This document shows, piece after piece, positions 29,539-37,326 of a stretch of DNA of 64,000 nucleotides. The notes beneath the pieces are model-generated. The model had not been told where the DNA came from and ran no database searches. It worked only from the letters and a program-made list of their open reading frames with translations. The translations under genes were made by a program, and so were the position numbers. The stretch spans positions 62,001 to 126,000 of the forward strand of contig NZ_ATXG01000007.1 of the NCBI RefSeq assembly GCF_000421565.1, given 5' to 3'. Origin of the DNA: Agromyces subbeticus DSM 16689 (GTDB lineage: Bacteria > Actinomycetota > Actinomycetes > Actinomycetales > Microbacteriaceae). Every line of letters starts with the position of its first letter. Positions within the stretch are counted from its first letter, which is position 1.

Positions 29539-30965
29539 GCGGGGTTCCCTTCGATGGTGCGGTGGCCCAAGGGGCCGTCGGATGCCTCGAGCCCGGCATC
29601 GCGCGCGAGCAACTGCTGCTCGGTCTCGCCGTGCACGATCACTCGTGCGACGCCGTCGCGCACGGCGACGACTGGTGGCCGCGGCACGTGGTTGTAGTTC
29701 GAGGCGAGCGACCAGCAGTAGGCGCCGGTCGCCGGCACGGCGAGCAGGTCTCCGGGGGTGACGTCTCCGGGCAGGTACTCGGCGTCGACGACGATGTCGC
29801 CCGACTCGCAGTGCTTGCCCGCGACGCGCACGAGCACGGGAGCGGCGTCGGAGACCCGCGAGGCGATGCGGGCCGAGTAGTCGGCGCCGTAGAGCGCGGT
29901 GCGGGCGTTGTCGCTCATGCCGCCGTCGATCGAGACGTAGTGCCGCACGCCGCCCTCGATCGGCACGGGCTTGACGGTGCCGACCGTGTACAGGGTGACG
30001 CCTGCCGGGCCGATGATCGAGCGGCCGGGCTCGAAGGCGAGCTTCGGAACGGGCACGCCGTGCTCGCGGCATCCGTTCACGACGGCCGTCACGATGCCCC
30101 GCGCGATCTCTTCGATGGGCGATGGCTCGTCGTCGGCGGTGTACGCGATGCCGAACCCGCCACCGAGGTTCAGCTCGGGCACCGGTGCCGTTCGCGAGAG
30201 TTCGGCGTGGGCGGCGAGCAGGCGCTCGGCCGATTCGGCGAAGCCCGCCGAGTCGAAGATCTGGGAGCCGATGTGGCAGTGCAGCCCGAGGAAGTCGAGC
30301 GAGCCGTGCGATCGGATGCGGCTGCCGAGCTCGACGGCGCGCTCGAGCGAGACCCCGAACTTCTGGTCTTCGTGGGCCGTCGCGAGGAACTCGTGCGTCG
30401 AGGCGTGCACGCCGCTGTTGACCCGCAGCCGCACGGGCTGCACGCGACCGGCGCGCGCCGCAGCCTGCGCCACCCGCTCTATCTCGATCTCGCTGTCGAT
30501 GACGATCGCGCCGACACCGACCGCGACCGCGCGCTCGATCTCGGCGATGGACTTGTTGTTGCCGTGGAAGCCGAGCCGAGCGGGCTCAGCGCCGGCCGCG
30601 AGGGCGACTGCCAGTTCTCCGCCGGTGCAGACGTCGACGGCGAGACCCTCGTCGATCATCCAGCGCACGACCGCTGCCGAGAGGAACGCCTTGCCGGCGT
30701 AATAGACCGTCACACTCGTGCCGGCGGCCGCCGCGGCGACGTCGAACGCGCGAGTGATGCGAGCGGCACGGGTGCGCGCCTCGGACTCGTCGACGACGTA
30801 GAGCGGCGTGCCGAACTCGGCTGCGAGCGAGCTGGCATCGCGCCCGGCGATGACGAGATCGCCGGCCTCGTTGCGCGAGGCGGTGGTCGGCCAGACGAGC
30901 GGCGCGAGGGCGTTGGCGTCATCGGGCGCGCTGAGCCGACGGGGCTGCGGTGCGGTGGATGCCAC
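29535..30965 (-). CDS. lysA: Diaminopimelate decarboxylase
   Basis: Last step of lysine synthesis. The PLP enzyme has 476 residues, with K92 in VYYAGKAFLS, the glycine-rich LNLGGGFGIAYT and the GKHCESGD segment that supplies the active-site cysteine of the partner subunit. I chose the GTG at 30965 because GAGG lies six bases upstream; upstream in-frame sequence has no domain. First gene of lysA-hom-thrC-thrB. Confidence 0.95.
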   Translation of the reverse strand: MASTAPQPRRLSAPDDANALAPLVWPTTASRNEAGDLVIAGRDASSLAAEFGTPLYVVDESEARTRAARITRAFDVAAAAAGTSVTVYYAGKAFLSAAVVRWMIDEGLAVDVCTGGELAVALAAGAEPARLGFHGNNKSIAEIERAVAVGVGAIVIDSEIEIERVAQAAARAGRVQPVRLRVNSGVHASTHEFLATAHEDQKFGVSLERAVELGSRIRSHGSLDFLGLHCHIGSQIFDSAGFAESAERLLAAHAELSRTAPVPELNLGGGFGIAYTADDEPSPIEEIARGIVTAVVNGCREHGVPVPKLAFEPGRSIIGPAGVTLYTVGTVKPVPIEGGVRHYVSIDGGMSDNARTALYGADYSARIASRVSDAAPVLVRVAGKHCESGDIVVDAEYLPGDVTPGDLLAVPATGAYCWSLASNYNHVPRPPVVAVRDGVARVIVHGETEQQLLARDAGLEASDGPLGHRTIEGNPA

Positions 30966-31100
30966 GGAGAACCTCACGGGACGAAACAGACGAGGGCACG
31001 GATCGCTCGCGGCGAGCGAACCCGGATCGGTTCCTGAAGCCTGCAGTGCGCGCCGACCTTGTGGGTCGGCGTGTTGCGAGTCTACCGAGGGTCGTATGCC
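30966..31100 (-). promoter_or_regulatory. lysA operon promoter and structured leader
   Basis: On the minus strand TAGACT near 31080 fits a -10 box, giving a leader of about 110 bases. The leader contains GCCGACC/GGTCGGC (31052-31058 with 31064-31070, 5-base loop) and CGCTCG/CGAGCG (31004-31009 with 31013-31018, 3-base loop). No leader peptide rich in Thr or Lys is visible. Control by attenuation or a riboswitch is not shown. Confidence 0.4.
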
Positions 31101-31156
31101 GCGCCGAATCGACGAGCGCGAGCGCGCAGGAGGGACGCTGCCGGAGGCATCCGCTG

Positions 31157-31987
31157 TTAGCCGCAGCTGCCCGTCTGCTCGAGGCTCGAGGCGTCGAGCG
31201 TGAGCCCGCGGGCGGTGAGCCTGACGGTCGCGGCTCCGGGCGTCACCGCGATCGAGTCGAGCTGCACGCCCTGCGGCAGCCGGTCGGCGATGCACACCGC
31301 AAGCGGGTCGCCGCCCATCAGCCGATCGATGACCCCCGAGACGTCGACGGTGGCGCCCCCGGCACCGACCTCGACCCCTGCTGGCTGCAGCAGCACCGAA
31401 TCGCCGGCCGCGGTCGGGATCGCCGTGACCTGGTAGCTCACCGGCACTCCGAAGAACTCGAGCTCGCCCTCGTATCCGACGGTGCCGTCGCCGAGGGTGA
31501 AGCCGGCTTCGACGCCCGCGACCGAGACCAGCCGGTTGACCGACGCCTCGTCGGCGTCGATCGTCGCCGTGAGCCGGCGCACCGGCGACTCGAAGTCGAC
31601 CGGCAGCCCTTCGGCCACGACGGCGACGTCGACGGGCGCGCCCTCGACGCTCAGCTGAGGGGCGTCGAGCTCGACCCGCTCCATGGTGCCCGCGAGGTAC
31701 TGCCCGATCACCGAGAATCCGCCGATCGTCACGTCGACCTCGCCCTCGATGCCGTCGGGCAGGTTCGCCTCGATCGCCTCGGCGACCTGCCGCTCGGCGA
31801 TGCCACGGGCGACGATGTCGGCCACGACGATCAGGGCTACGAGCACCGCGAGCACCACCGCGGCGATGATCCGGCCGCGGGACGCGCGGCCGGGCCGACG
31901 GCGCGGGTTCGGCTCTGCGGGCTCGACGGGCTCGGTGAAGAGCACCTCGGTCGCGCCGTCGCGGTCGTCGTCGTCGCCGTGCGCCAT
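31157..31987 (-). CDS. DUF2993 (LmeA-like) envelope protein
   Basis: A 276-residue protein with a charged N-terminus, one membrane segment near residues 40-62 (IIAAVVLAVLVALIVVADIV) and an extracytoplasmic DUF2993 domain. The mycobacterial DUF2993 protein LmeA binds lipids and takes part in lipomannan elongation. A similar lipid-binding role is inference. I prefer the ATG at 31987, with GGAGG five bases upstream, to the GTG at 32017 that overlaps the argS stop. Confidence 0.82.
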   Translation of the reverse strand: MAHGDDDDRDGATEVLFTEPVEPAEPNPRRRPGRASRGRIIAAVVLAVLVALIVVADIVARGIAERQVAEAIEANLPDGIEGEVDVTIGGFSVIGQYLAGTMERVELDAPQLSVEGAPVDVAVVAEGLPVDFESPVRRLTATIDADEASVNRLVSVAGVEAGFTLGDGTVGYEGELEFFGVPVSYQVTAIPTAAGDSVLLQPAGVEVGAGGATVDVSGVIDRLMGGDPLAVCIADRLPQGVQLDSIAVTPGAATVRLTARGLTLDASSLEQTGSCG

Positions 31988-32013
31988 TGGAGCCTCCGGA
32001 TCGGGGTGATGGG

Positions 32014-33687
32014 TCACATGCGCTCGGGCGCCGAGACGCCGAGCAGCTCGAGCCCGTTGCGCAGCACCTGGCCCGTGGCGTCGTTCAGCCAGAGACGGGT
32101 GTGGTGCAGCGCGCCGATCGGCTCTTCACCGAGCGGCAGCACCCGGCAGTTGTCGTACCAGCGGTGGTAGAGCCCCGCGAGCTCCTCGATGTAGCGCGCG
32201 ACCCGGTGCGGTTCGCGGAGCTCGGCCGACTGGGCGACGATGCGCGGAAACTCCTGCAGGGCGCCGAGCAGCGCCGACTCAGTCTCGTGGGTCAGCAGCT
32301 CGGGCGCGAAGACCGAGCGGTCGAGGCCCACGGATGCCGCGTTGCGGTCGACGGCGCACGTGCGGGCATGCGCGTACTGCACGTAGAAGACGGGATTGTC
32401 GTTCGTGCGGCGCTGCAGGATCTCGGGGTCGATCGTGAGCGGCGAATCCGCCGGATACCGGCCGAGGGTGTACCGCAGGGCGTCGGTGCCGAGCCAGGCC
32501 TGCAGGTCGTCGAGCTCGATGATGTTGCCGGCGCGCTTCGACAGCTTCGCCCCGTTGATCGAGACGAGCTGGCCGATGAGCACCTCGATGTCGCGTGCGG
32601 GGTCGTCTCCCGCGGCACCGGCGAGCGCCTTCAACCGGTGCACGTAGCCGTGGTGGTCTGCACCGAGCAGGTAGATCTTGTGCGCGAAGCCCCGGTCGCC
32701 CTTGTCGAGGTAGTAGGCGGCGTCGGATGCGAAGTAGGTGTACACCCCGTTCGCACGACGGATGACGCGGTCCTTGTCATCGCCGAAGTCGGTGGTGCGC
32801 ACCCACACCGCGCCGTCGTCTTCGAAGACGTGGCCCTGGGCTCGCAGGCGCTCGACGGCGGTGTCGACGTCGGACAGGCCGTCCTCACTCGTCGCGTGCA
32901 GGCTCCGCTCGCTCGTCCAGACGTCGAAGTGCACGTTGAAGCGTGCGAGCGACGCACGGATCTCGGCGAGCTGCAGCTCGTAGGCGATCTCGGTCGCGGT
33001 GTGCAGTGCGACGGCGTCGTCGAGTTCGAGCAGCTTGGGCTCGCGCTCGAGCACCTGGCGGGCGAGCTCGCCGATGTAGGAGCCCGGGTAGCCGCCCTCT
33101 GGGGTCGGCTCGCCCTTCGCCGCGGCGAGCACCGACGCGCCGAAGTTCTCCATCTGGTTGCCGGCGTCGTTGATGTAGTACTCGTTGGCGACCTCGGCGC
33201 CGGCTGCGCGCAGCACCCGGCTGATCGAGTCGCCGAGCGCCGCCCACCTGGTGTGCCCGATGTGCAGGGGGCCGGTGGGGTTGGCCGAGACGAACTCGAC
33301 GTTGATGACGCTGCCCGCGAGCGAGTCGCTGTGTCCGAAGTTCTGGCCCGCGAGCACGATCGTCTCGGCGAGCGCGCCGGCGGCGGCCGCGTCGAGTCGC
33401 ACGTTGATGAACCCGGGGCCGGCGACCTCGGCGCTCGCGACACCGTCGACCTCGGCGAGGCCCGCAGCGAGTTCGGTGGCGATCTGGCGCGGGTTCGCGC
33501 CGAGCGGCTTCGCCACCCGCATCGCGATGCTCGAGGCCCAGTCGCCGTGCTCACGCAGCTTCGGCCGCTCGAGCGTGACTTCATCGGGGGTGAGCTCGAG
33601 CACGACCTCGTCGCCCGCGGCACGACGTCGCTCGGCGAGGGCGAGGACGAGGTCGTACAGGGCACGCGAAAGATCAGCTGGAGTCAC
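32014..33687 (-). CDS. argS: Arginyl-tRNA synthetase
   Basis: Charges tRNA-Arg. The 557-residue class-I enzyme has the HIGH box at residues 142-145 (NPTGPLHIGHTRW), a KMSKS-like AKLSKRAGN, and a DALR anticodon-binding domain at the C-terminus. The GTG at 33687 is preceded by TAGGAT-N6, compatible with leaderless translation or with AGGA as a ribosome-binding site. A TTG two codons upstream is an alternative. Confidence 0.96.
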   Translation of the reverse strand: MTPADLSRALYDLVLALAERRRAAGDEVVLELTPDEVTLERPKLREHGDWASSIAMRVAKPLGANPRQIATELAAGLAEVDGVASAEVAGPGFINVRLDAAAAGALAETIVLAGQNFGHSDSLAGSVINVEFVSANPTGPLHIGHTRWAALGDSISRVLRAAGAEVANEYYINDAGNQMENFGASVLAAAKGEPTPEGGYPGSYIGELARQVLEREPKLLELDDAVALHTATEIAYELQLAEIRASLARFNVHFDVWTSERSLHATSEDGLSDVDTAVERLRAQGHVFEDDGAVWVRTTDFGDDKDRVIRRANGVYTYFASDAAYYLDKGDRGFAHKIYLLGADHHGYVHRLKALAGAAGDDPARDIEVLIGQLVSINGAKLSKRAGNIIELDDLQAWLGTDALRYTLGRYPADSPLTIDPEILQRRTNDNPVFYVQYAHARTCAVDRNAASVGLDRSVFAPELLTHETESALLGALQEFPRIVAQSAELREPHRVARYIEELAGLYHRWYDNCRVLPLGEEPIGALHHTRLWLNDATGQVLRNGLELLGVSAPERM

Positions 33688-33693
33688 CCGCAA

Positions 33694-33719
33694 ATCCTAC
33701 CCGGCGCCATTGATAAGGT
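33694..33719. promoter_or_regulatory. Compact divergent leaderless promoters, argS / lipoprotein
   Basis: Only 39 bases separate the two start codons. Leftward, TAGGAT (33694-33699) is followed by six bases and the argS GTG. Rightward, TAAGGT (33714-33719) is followed by seven bases and the lipoprotein ATG. Confidence 0.45.
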
Positions 33720-33726
33720 TCGTCTC

Positions 33727-34341
33727 ATGCCGCGCTCGCTCCGTCTGCCCCGCCCCCTGCCAGCCGCCATCGCACTCGCGGCGGCGGCATCCGTGCTCCT
33801 GCTGAGCGGATGCACCGGCGAGACGCCCGAGCCGAGCGGCACCGCCGCCCCGCCGACGTCGAGCGCAACCGCGGCGCCGACGGCCGAACCGACCGAGACC
33901 GCTCCGCCGGCCGAGCCGTTCGAGATCGCCTGCGACGCCCTCCTCACGCTCGAGCAGGTGTACGAGTTCAATCCGAACTTCGGCGGCGCCCCCGACTTCG
34001 AGCCCTCGAACGACGACGTCGTCACCGTCGTCGAAGAAGAGGGCACTGCATGCGGCTGGGTCAACCAGACGAGCGGCGAGGTCATCGAGATCGGCGTCTC
34101 GACCCCCACCGCCGATGCGCTCCTGGCGCACAAGAACGAGGCGGCGCTCGGCTCGAACCCGGTGCCCACCTACGGCACTCCGCCCGAGGTCGAGGGCTAC
34201 TTCAGCCAGGCCGCAGGCAGCGGCGAGGCCCAGGTCTTCACCGGTCCGTATCGCATCGTGATCGCATCCTCGGCGCTCTTCGAACCCGGCGACGCCGGAC
34301 AGCTCGTCACCGCGGTGCTCGGCAATCTGCCCGCCGCATGA
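33727..34341 (+). CDS. Predicted lipoprotein of unknown function
   Basis: A 204-residue exported lipoprotein. The signal peptide ends in the lipobox LLSGC (Cys 29), followed by a Thr/Pro/Ala-rich linker of about 35 residues and a globular domain with two further cysteines (IACDALLTLEQVY and EGTACGWVNQTSG). Layout and cysteine pattern resemble DUF3558-type lipoproteins. No function is assigned. It is divergent from argS and 16 bases before a ROK-type gene. Confidence 0.8.
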   Translation: MPRSLRLPRPLPAAIALAAAASVLLLSGCTGETPEPSGTAAPPTSSATAAPTAEPTETAPPAEPFEIACDALLTLEQVYEFNPNFGGAPDFEPSNDDVVTVVEEEGTACGWVNQTSGEVIEIGVSTPTADALLAHKNEAALGSNPVPTYGTPPEVEGYFSQAAGSGEAQVFTGPYRIVIASSALFEPGDAGQLVTAVLGNLPAA

Positions 34342-34357
34342 CCGCGATGCAGCGACG

Positions 34358-35539
34358 ATGAGAACGACGCAGGGCACGCCGTCGTGGCTCGGCGCGGTCA
34401 ACGACCGGGTCGGCCTCTCGGCGCTGCTCGAGCACGGCCCGCTCACCCGCAACCGCATCTGCGAGCTCGTCGGCGTCTCCAAGCCCACCGCATCGATGAT
34501 GATGACGCGCCTGATCGCTGCGGGCGTCGTCGAGGAGCGCGGGCAAGTGGCCGGAAACCCGGGTCGCAACGCCGCACTGTACGCCGCGCGCACCGATCGG
34601 CCGCTCGGCGTCGCGATCGCCATCGAGGCCGGTGAGCTTCGCGCATCCGTCGTCGACGCGGCCGGCGGCGAGCGGCCCGCCGTGCGCATCGCGCTCTCGG
34701 CAGACGCCGCCGAGCGCGACGCCGTGCGCGAGGTCGGCGCGGCGATCCGCGAGGCGAGCAGGGCAGCGGGCACCGATGCCGCCGCGGTGCACTCGGTGTG
34801 CATCGGCACCGCCGGCTACGTCGACCCCGGCGAGCAGGGCACGCTCTTCAGCGAGACGCTTCCCGGCTGGCCCGTCACCCGGCTGCGCGGCATGCTCGAG
34901 GCCGAGCTCGGCGTCGCGGTCTTCGTCGAGAACGACGTGAATCTCGCCGCGATCGCCGAACGCGAGTCCGGCGCCGGCGAGGGGCGCGACGTGTTCGCCC
35001 TGCTGTGGCTCGGCAACGGGGTCGGGGCTTCGTTCGACGTGGCCGGCGACCTGCACCGCGGCAGCTTCGGCGGCGCCGGCGAGATCGGCTTCCTCCCGCT
35101 CTCGGCTGCGGCTCAGGCGCTCGACGCTCACGCCGTGACGAGTCAGGACCTGGCCGGGGCCGCGGCCGTGCGACGCATCGCGGCGGCCCACGGACTCGAT
35201 TCCGCCGACCACCGTTCGGCGCTCGAGTCCATCGCCGCGAGCGCCGACCGCGACGCGATCATCGAGGAGCTCGGCGAGCGCATCGCGCACATCTCGCTGC
35301 CGCTGCTCGCGACCCTCGATCCGGGGCGACTCGTGCTCGCAGGCCCGACCGCGATCGTCGGCGGGGCGCCGCTGGCAGAAGCGGTCGAGCGCGGCATCCG
35401 ACGGCTGAGCCGCTGGTACCCCGAGGTGGTCGCGACGCGCATCGACCACGACCCCGTGCTGCACGGCGCGCGAGCGTTCCTGACGGCGAAGGTGCGCGAG
35501 GAACTCCTCGGCACGGTTGCGAGGCTCAGCCTCTCCTGA
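34358..35539 (+). CDS. ROK family transcriptional regulator lacking the zinc motif
   Basis: A 393-residue protein with an N-terminal winged helix (LTRNRICELVGVSKPTASMM) and a ROK/sugar-kinase-like domain (FVENDVNLAAIAERESGAGE, GGAGEIGFLPL). The zinc-binding CxCGxxGCxE segment that should follow GEIGFLPL is absent; the sequence goes straight to SAAAQALDAHAV. This is common in ROK repressors that do not phosphorylate sugar. Probably controls a sugar-uptake or sugar-use gene elsewhere. Confidence 0.85.
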   Translation: MRTTQGTPSWLGAVNDRVGLSALLEHGPLTRNRICELVGVSKPTASMMMTRLIAAGVVEERGQVAGNPGRNAALYAARTDRPLGVAIAIEAGELRASVVDAAGGERPAVRIALSADAAERDAVREVGAAIREASRAAGTDAAAVHSVCIGTAGYVDPGEQGTLFSETLPGWPVTRLRGMLEAELGVAVFVENDVNLAAIAERESGAGEGRDVFALLWLGNGVGASFDVAGDLHRGSFGGAGEIGFLPLSAAAQALDAHAVTSQDLAGAAAVRRIAAAHGLDSADHRSALESIAASADRDAIIEELGERIAHISLPLLATLDPGRLVLAGPTAIVGGAPLAEAVERGIRRLSRWYPEVVATRIDHDPVLHGARAFLTAKVREELLGTVARLSLS

Positions 35540-35616
35540 GCGCAGCGCCCGGCACGCCGCAGAGCCCGCGGAAGGTCTGAACGGCATGCTCGAAGTGGTA
35601 GTCTCTCTAGCTGTGC

Positions 35617-35689
35617 GCCTCCGTAGCTCAGGGGATAGAGCGCCGGTTTCCGGTACCGTAGGTCGGGGGTTCGAATCCCTCCGGGGGCA
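35617..35689 (+). tRNA. tRNA-Arg, anticodon CCG
   Basis: A cloverleaf can be folded: acceptor GCCTCCG with CGGGGGC (one G-U), D-arm GCTC/GAGC, anticodon arm CCGGT-TTCCGGT-ACCGT with CCG at 35650-35652, T-arm GGGGG-TTCGAAT-CCCTC, discriminator A at 35689. The CCA end is not encoded. It reads CGG codons. A likely -10 box, TAGTCT, lies at about 35600. Confidence 0.93.
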
Positions 35690-35742
35690 CGTTGTGGGAG
35701 GTTCGCCGACGCCGCGAGGCGCGGGTCTCCTCCACTCGAAAT

Positions 35743-35777
35743 CGAGAAGCCTCGGCCATCCGCCGGGGCATTTCTCG
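35743..35777 (+). terminator. Terminator after tRNA-Arg
   Basis: CGAGAAGCCTCGG pairs with CCGGGGCATTTCTCG around CCATCCG, with one wobble and a 2-base bulge, followed by TTCCTTCCC. It ends the tRNA transcript 54 bases downstream. Confidence 0.65.
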
Positions 35778-35786
35778 TTCCTTCCC

Positions 35787-35853
35787 AACGAAACGGCCTC
35801 CCCGATCGTCTGAGTGAGTGAGGGAGCAATCGCTCCCATCGGGAGGAGCTCGA
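35787..35853 (+). promoter_or_regulatory. Candidate sigma autoregulation promoter and SD-masking leader
   Basis: AAC (35787) and CGTC (35807) are 17 bases apart, similar to ECF promoter spacing. Downstream, CTCCC at 35833-35837 can pair with GGGAGC (35822-35827) or with GGGAG (35841-35845), the latter covering the Shine-Dalgarno of the sigma gene. The two pairings are mutually exclusive. Confidence 0.35.
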
Positions 35854-36387
35854 GTGGGTGGGTCGTGGAGCGCAGTGGCCGAGACGCTCGTCGTCGAGCG
35901 CGGCGCGGCGCTCAGCCGCTACGCCTACCTGCTCACCGGAAACGTCGACGACGCAGCCGATCTCGTGCAGGACGCGCTCGTGCGCACGTTCGGGCAGCCG
36001 CGCATGGGGCTCACGCTGCCGCGCGCAGAGGCCTACGTGCGCCGCGCCATCCTGAACGCGGTCATCGATCGCTCCCGCCGCAACGGCACCTGGCGCCGGG
36101 TGCGCCACCTCGCCCTCGCCCCGGAATCGGTGGAGTCGTCGGCCGCGGCGAGCGACGAGCGCCTCGATCTCGCCGCCCGAGTGCGGCGGCTGGCGCCCCG
36201 CCAGGCGGCGTGCATCGTGCTGCGCTACTACGACGACCTCACGGTCGACGCCATCGCCGCGGTGCTCGGCATCAGTTCGGGCGCGGTCAAGCGGTACCTC
36301 AGCGACGGCCTGAAGGCGCTCTCCTCCGCCATCGATCCAGCGGGCGATCGCGCCGCGCGAACGGGAGGCAGCCATGTCGGCACCTGA
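35854..36387 (+). CDS. ECF RNA polymerase sigma factor, SigE-like
   Basis: A 177-residue sigma-70 family protein with region 2 (SRYAYLLTGNVDDAADLVQD) and region 4 (YDDLTVDAIAAVLGISSGAV). The SANT/SigE-type spacing matches actinobacterial envelope-stress ECF factors. The GTG at 35854 has GGAGG seven bases upstream; an in-frame GTG at 35818 lacks one. It overlaps the next gene by 14 bases, which suggests the partner is a membrane regulator. Confidence 0.88.
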   Translation: MGGSWSAVAETLVVERGAALSRYAYLLTGNVDDAADLVQDALVRTFGQPRMGLTLPRAEAYVRRAILNAVIDRSRRNGTWRRVRHLALAPESVESSAAASDERLDLAARVRRLAPRQAACIVLRYYDDLTVDAIAAVLGISSGAVKRYLSDGLKALSSAIDPAGDRAARTGGSHVGT

Positions 36388-37195
36388 ACGAAACGGTGCG
36401 GGCGATCGCATCGGCGAGCAACTGAGCGCATCGGCGGATGCCGCGACGCAGCGCCCGATCGATGTCGACGCGGTGCTCGCGGCGAGCCGGGCGCGGCGAC
36501 GTTCCCGTCGCGGGGCGATCCTCGGCGGCACTGCTGCGGCAGCCGTCGTGCTGGGACTCGGCGGCGCGGTGCTCGGGCTCAGTCTCGGAGTCGGCGGCAT
36601 CGGGGTGTCGACGACCGCCGGTGACGGCGCGCTGAGCGAGGCGCCCGCGGCCGACACCATGCCCGAAGCCGGCAGTGAATCGGCCGAGGGCGACGCGCTG
36701 GGCTTCGCACTCGTCCCGCCCGAGCTCGCCAATCGGTGCGGCGAGCCGGTGACGGCCCCACCTGATGCCGGAGCCGTGCCGCTGACGGTCGCGGTGACCG
36801 CGCCCCAAGCCGTCGAGGCCGGGGCATCCGCTACTGCGATCGTCACGGTCACGAACACCAGCGACGCCGCCGTGAGCGGGCAGATCCGGCTCGCTCCCGC
36901 ACTCACCGTCGCCGAGGCAGGCGTCACGGTCTGGCACTCGAGTGGGGAGGCCGACCCGCTCAGCCGCTCCATCGAGCTCGCCCCCGGCGCATCGATCGAA
37001 CTCACCGGCGACTTCGAGGCACGACGTTGCGGAGAGGGCGACGACCGGCGGACCTCACTGCCGGCCGATCTGCCAGCCCTCTCACCCGGCGCGTACGGGA
37101 TGGCTGCCATCGTGGTGTTCACCGATGTCGCGCACGGCGGAGCCGTCGACCACCTGGTCTCGCCGCTCGCGGCTGTCGACGTCGTCGCGCACTGA
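36374..37195 (+). CDS. Membrane-anchored protein coupled to the sigma factor
   Basis: A 273-residue protein with a cytosolic N-terminus of about 45 residues, one membrane helix (GAILGGTAAAAVVLGLGGAV) and an extracytoplasmic part with an immunoglobulin-like stretch (ATAIVTVTNTSDAAVSGQIR). It overlaps the sigma gene by 14 bases, as anti-sigma factors do, but no zinc HxxxCxxC motif is present. It may be an anti-sigma factor or just a cotranscribed envelope protein. Confidence 0.7.
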   Translation: MSAPERNGAGDRIGEQLSASADAATQRPIDVDAVLAASRARRRSRRGAILGGTAAAAVVLGLGGAVLGLSLGVGGIGVSTTAGDGALSEAPAADTMPEAGSESAEGDALGFALVPPELANRCGEPVTAPPDAGAVPLTVAVTAPQAVEAGASATAIVTVTNTSDAAVSGQIRLAPALTVAEAGVTVWHSSGEADPLSRSIELAPGASIELTGDFEARRCGEGDDRRTSLPADLPALSPGAYGMAAIVVFTDVAHGGAVDHLVSPLAAVDVVAH

Positions 37196-37326
37196 CCACT
37201 CGGGCGCCGTGACCCCGGTCTCGACGGTATGCCGCACCGTACGACACCGGACTCGGCATGGACGCGCCCTCGGCCCGCCCCATAGACTCGAAAAGGTCCG
37301 CTCGGACGGGGGAAAGGCACTGGTGC

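Noticed and set aside
31987..33720. Plus-strand frame running through argS into the lipoprotein gene
   Set aside because: Only the last 204 codons, from the ATG at 33727, look like a protein with a signal peptide.
35690..35853. Integration site or prophage remnant next to tRNA-Arg
   Set aside because: No integrase and no repeated tRNA end is seen; the downstream genes look native.
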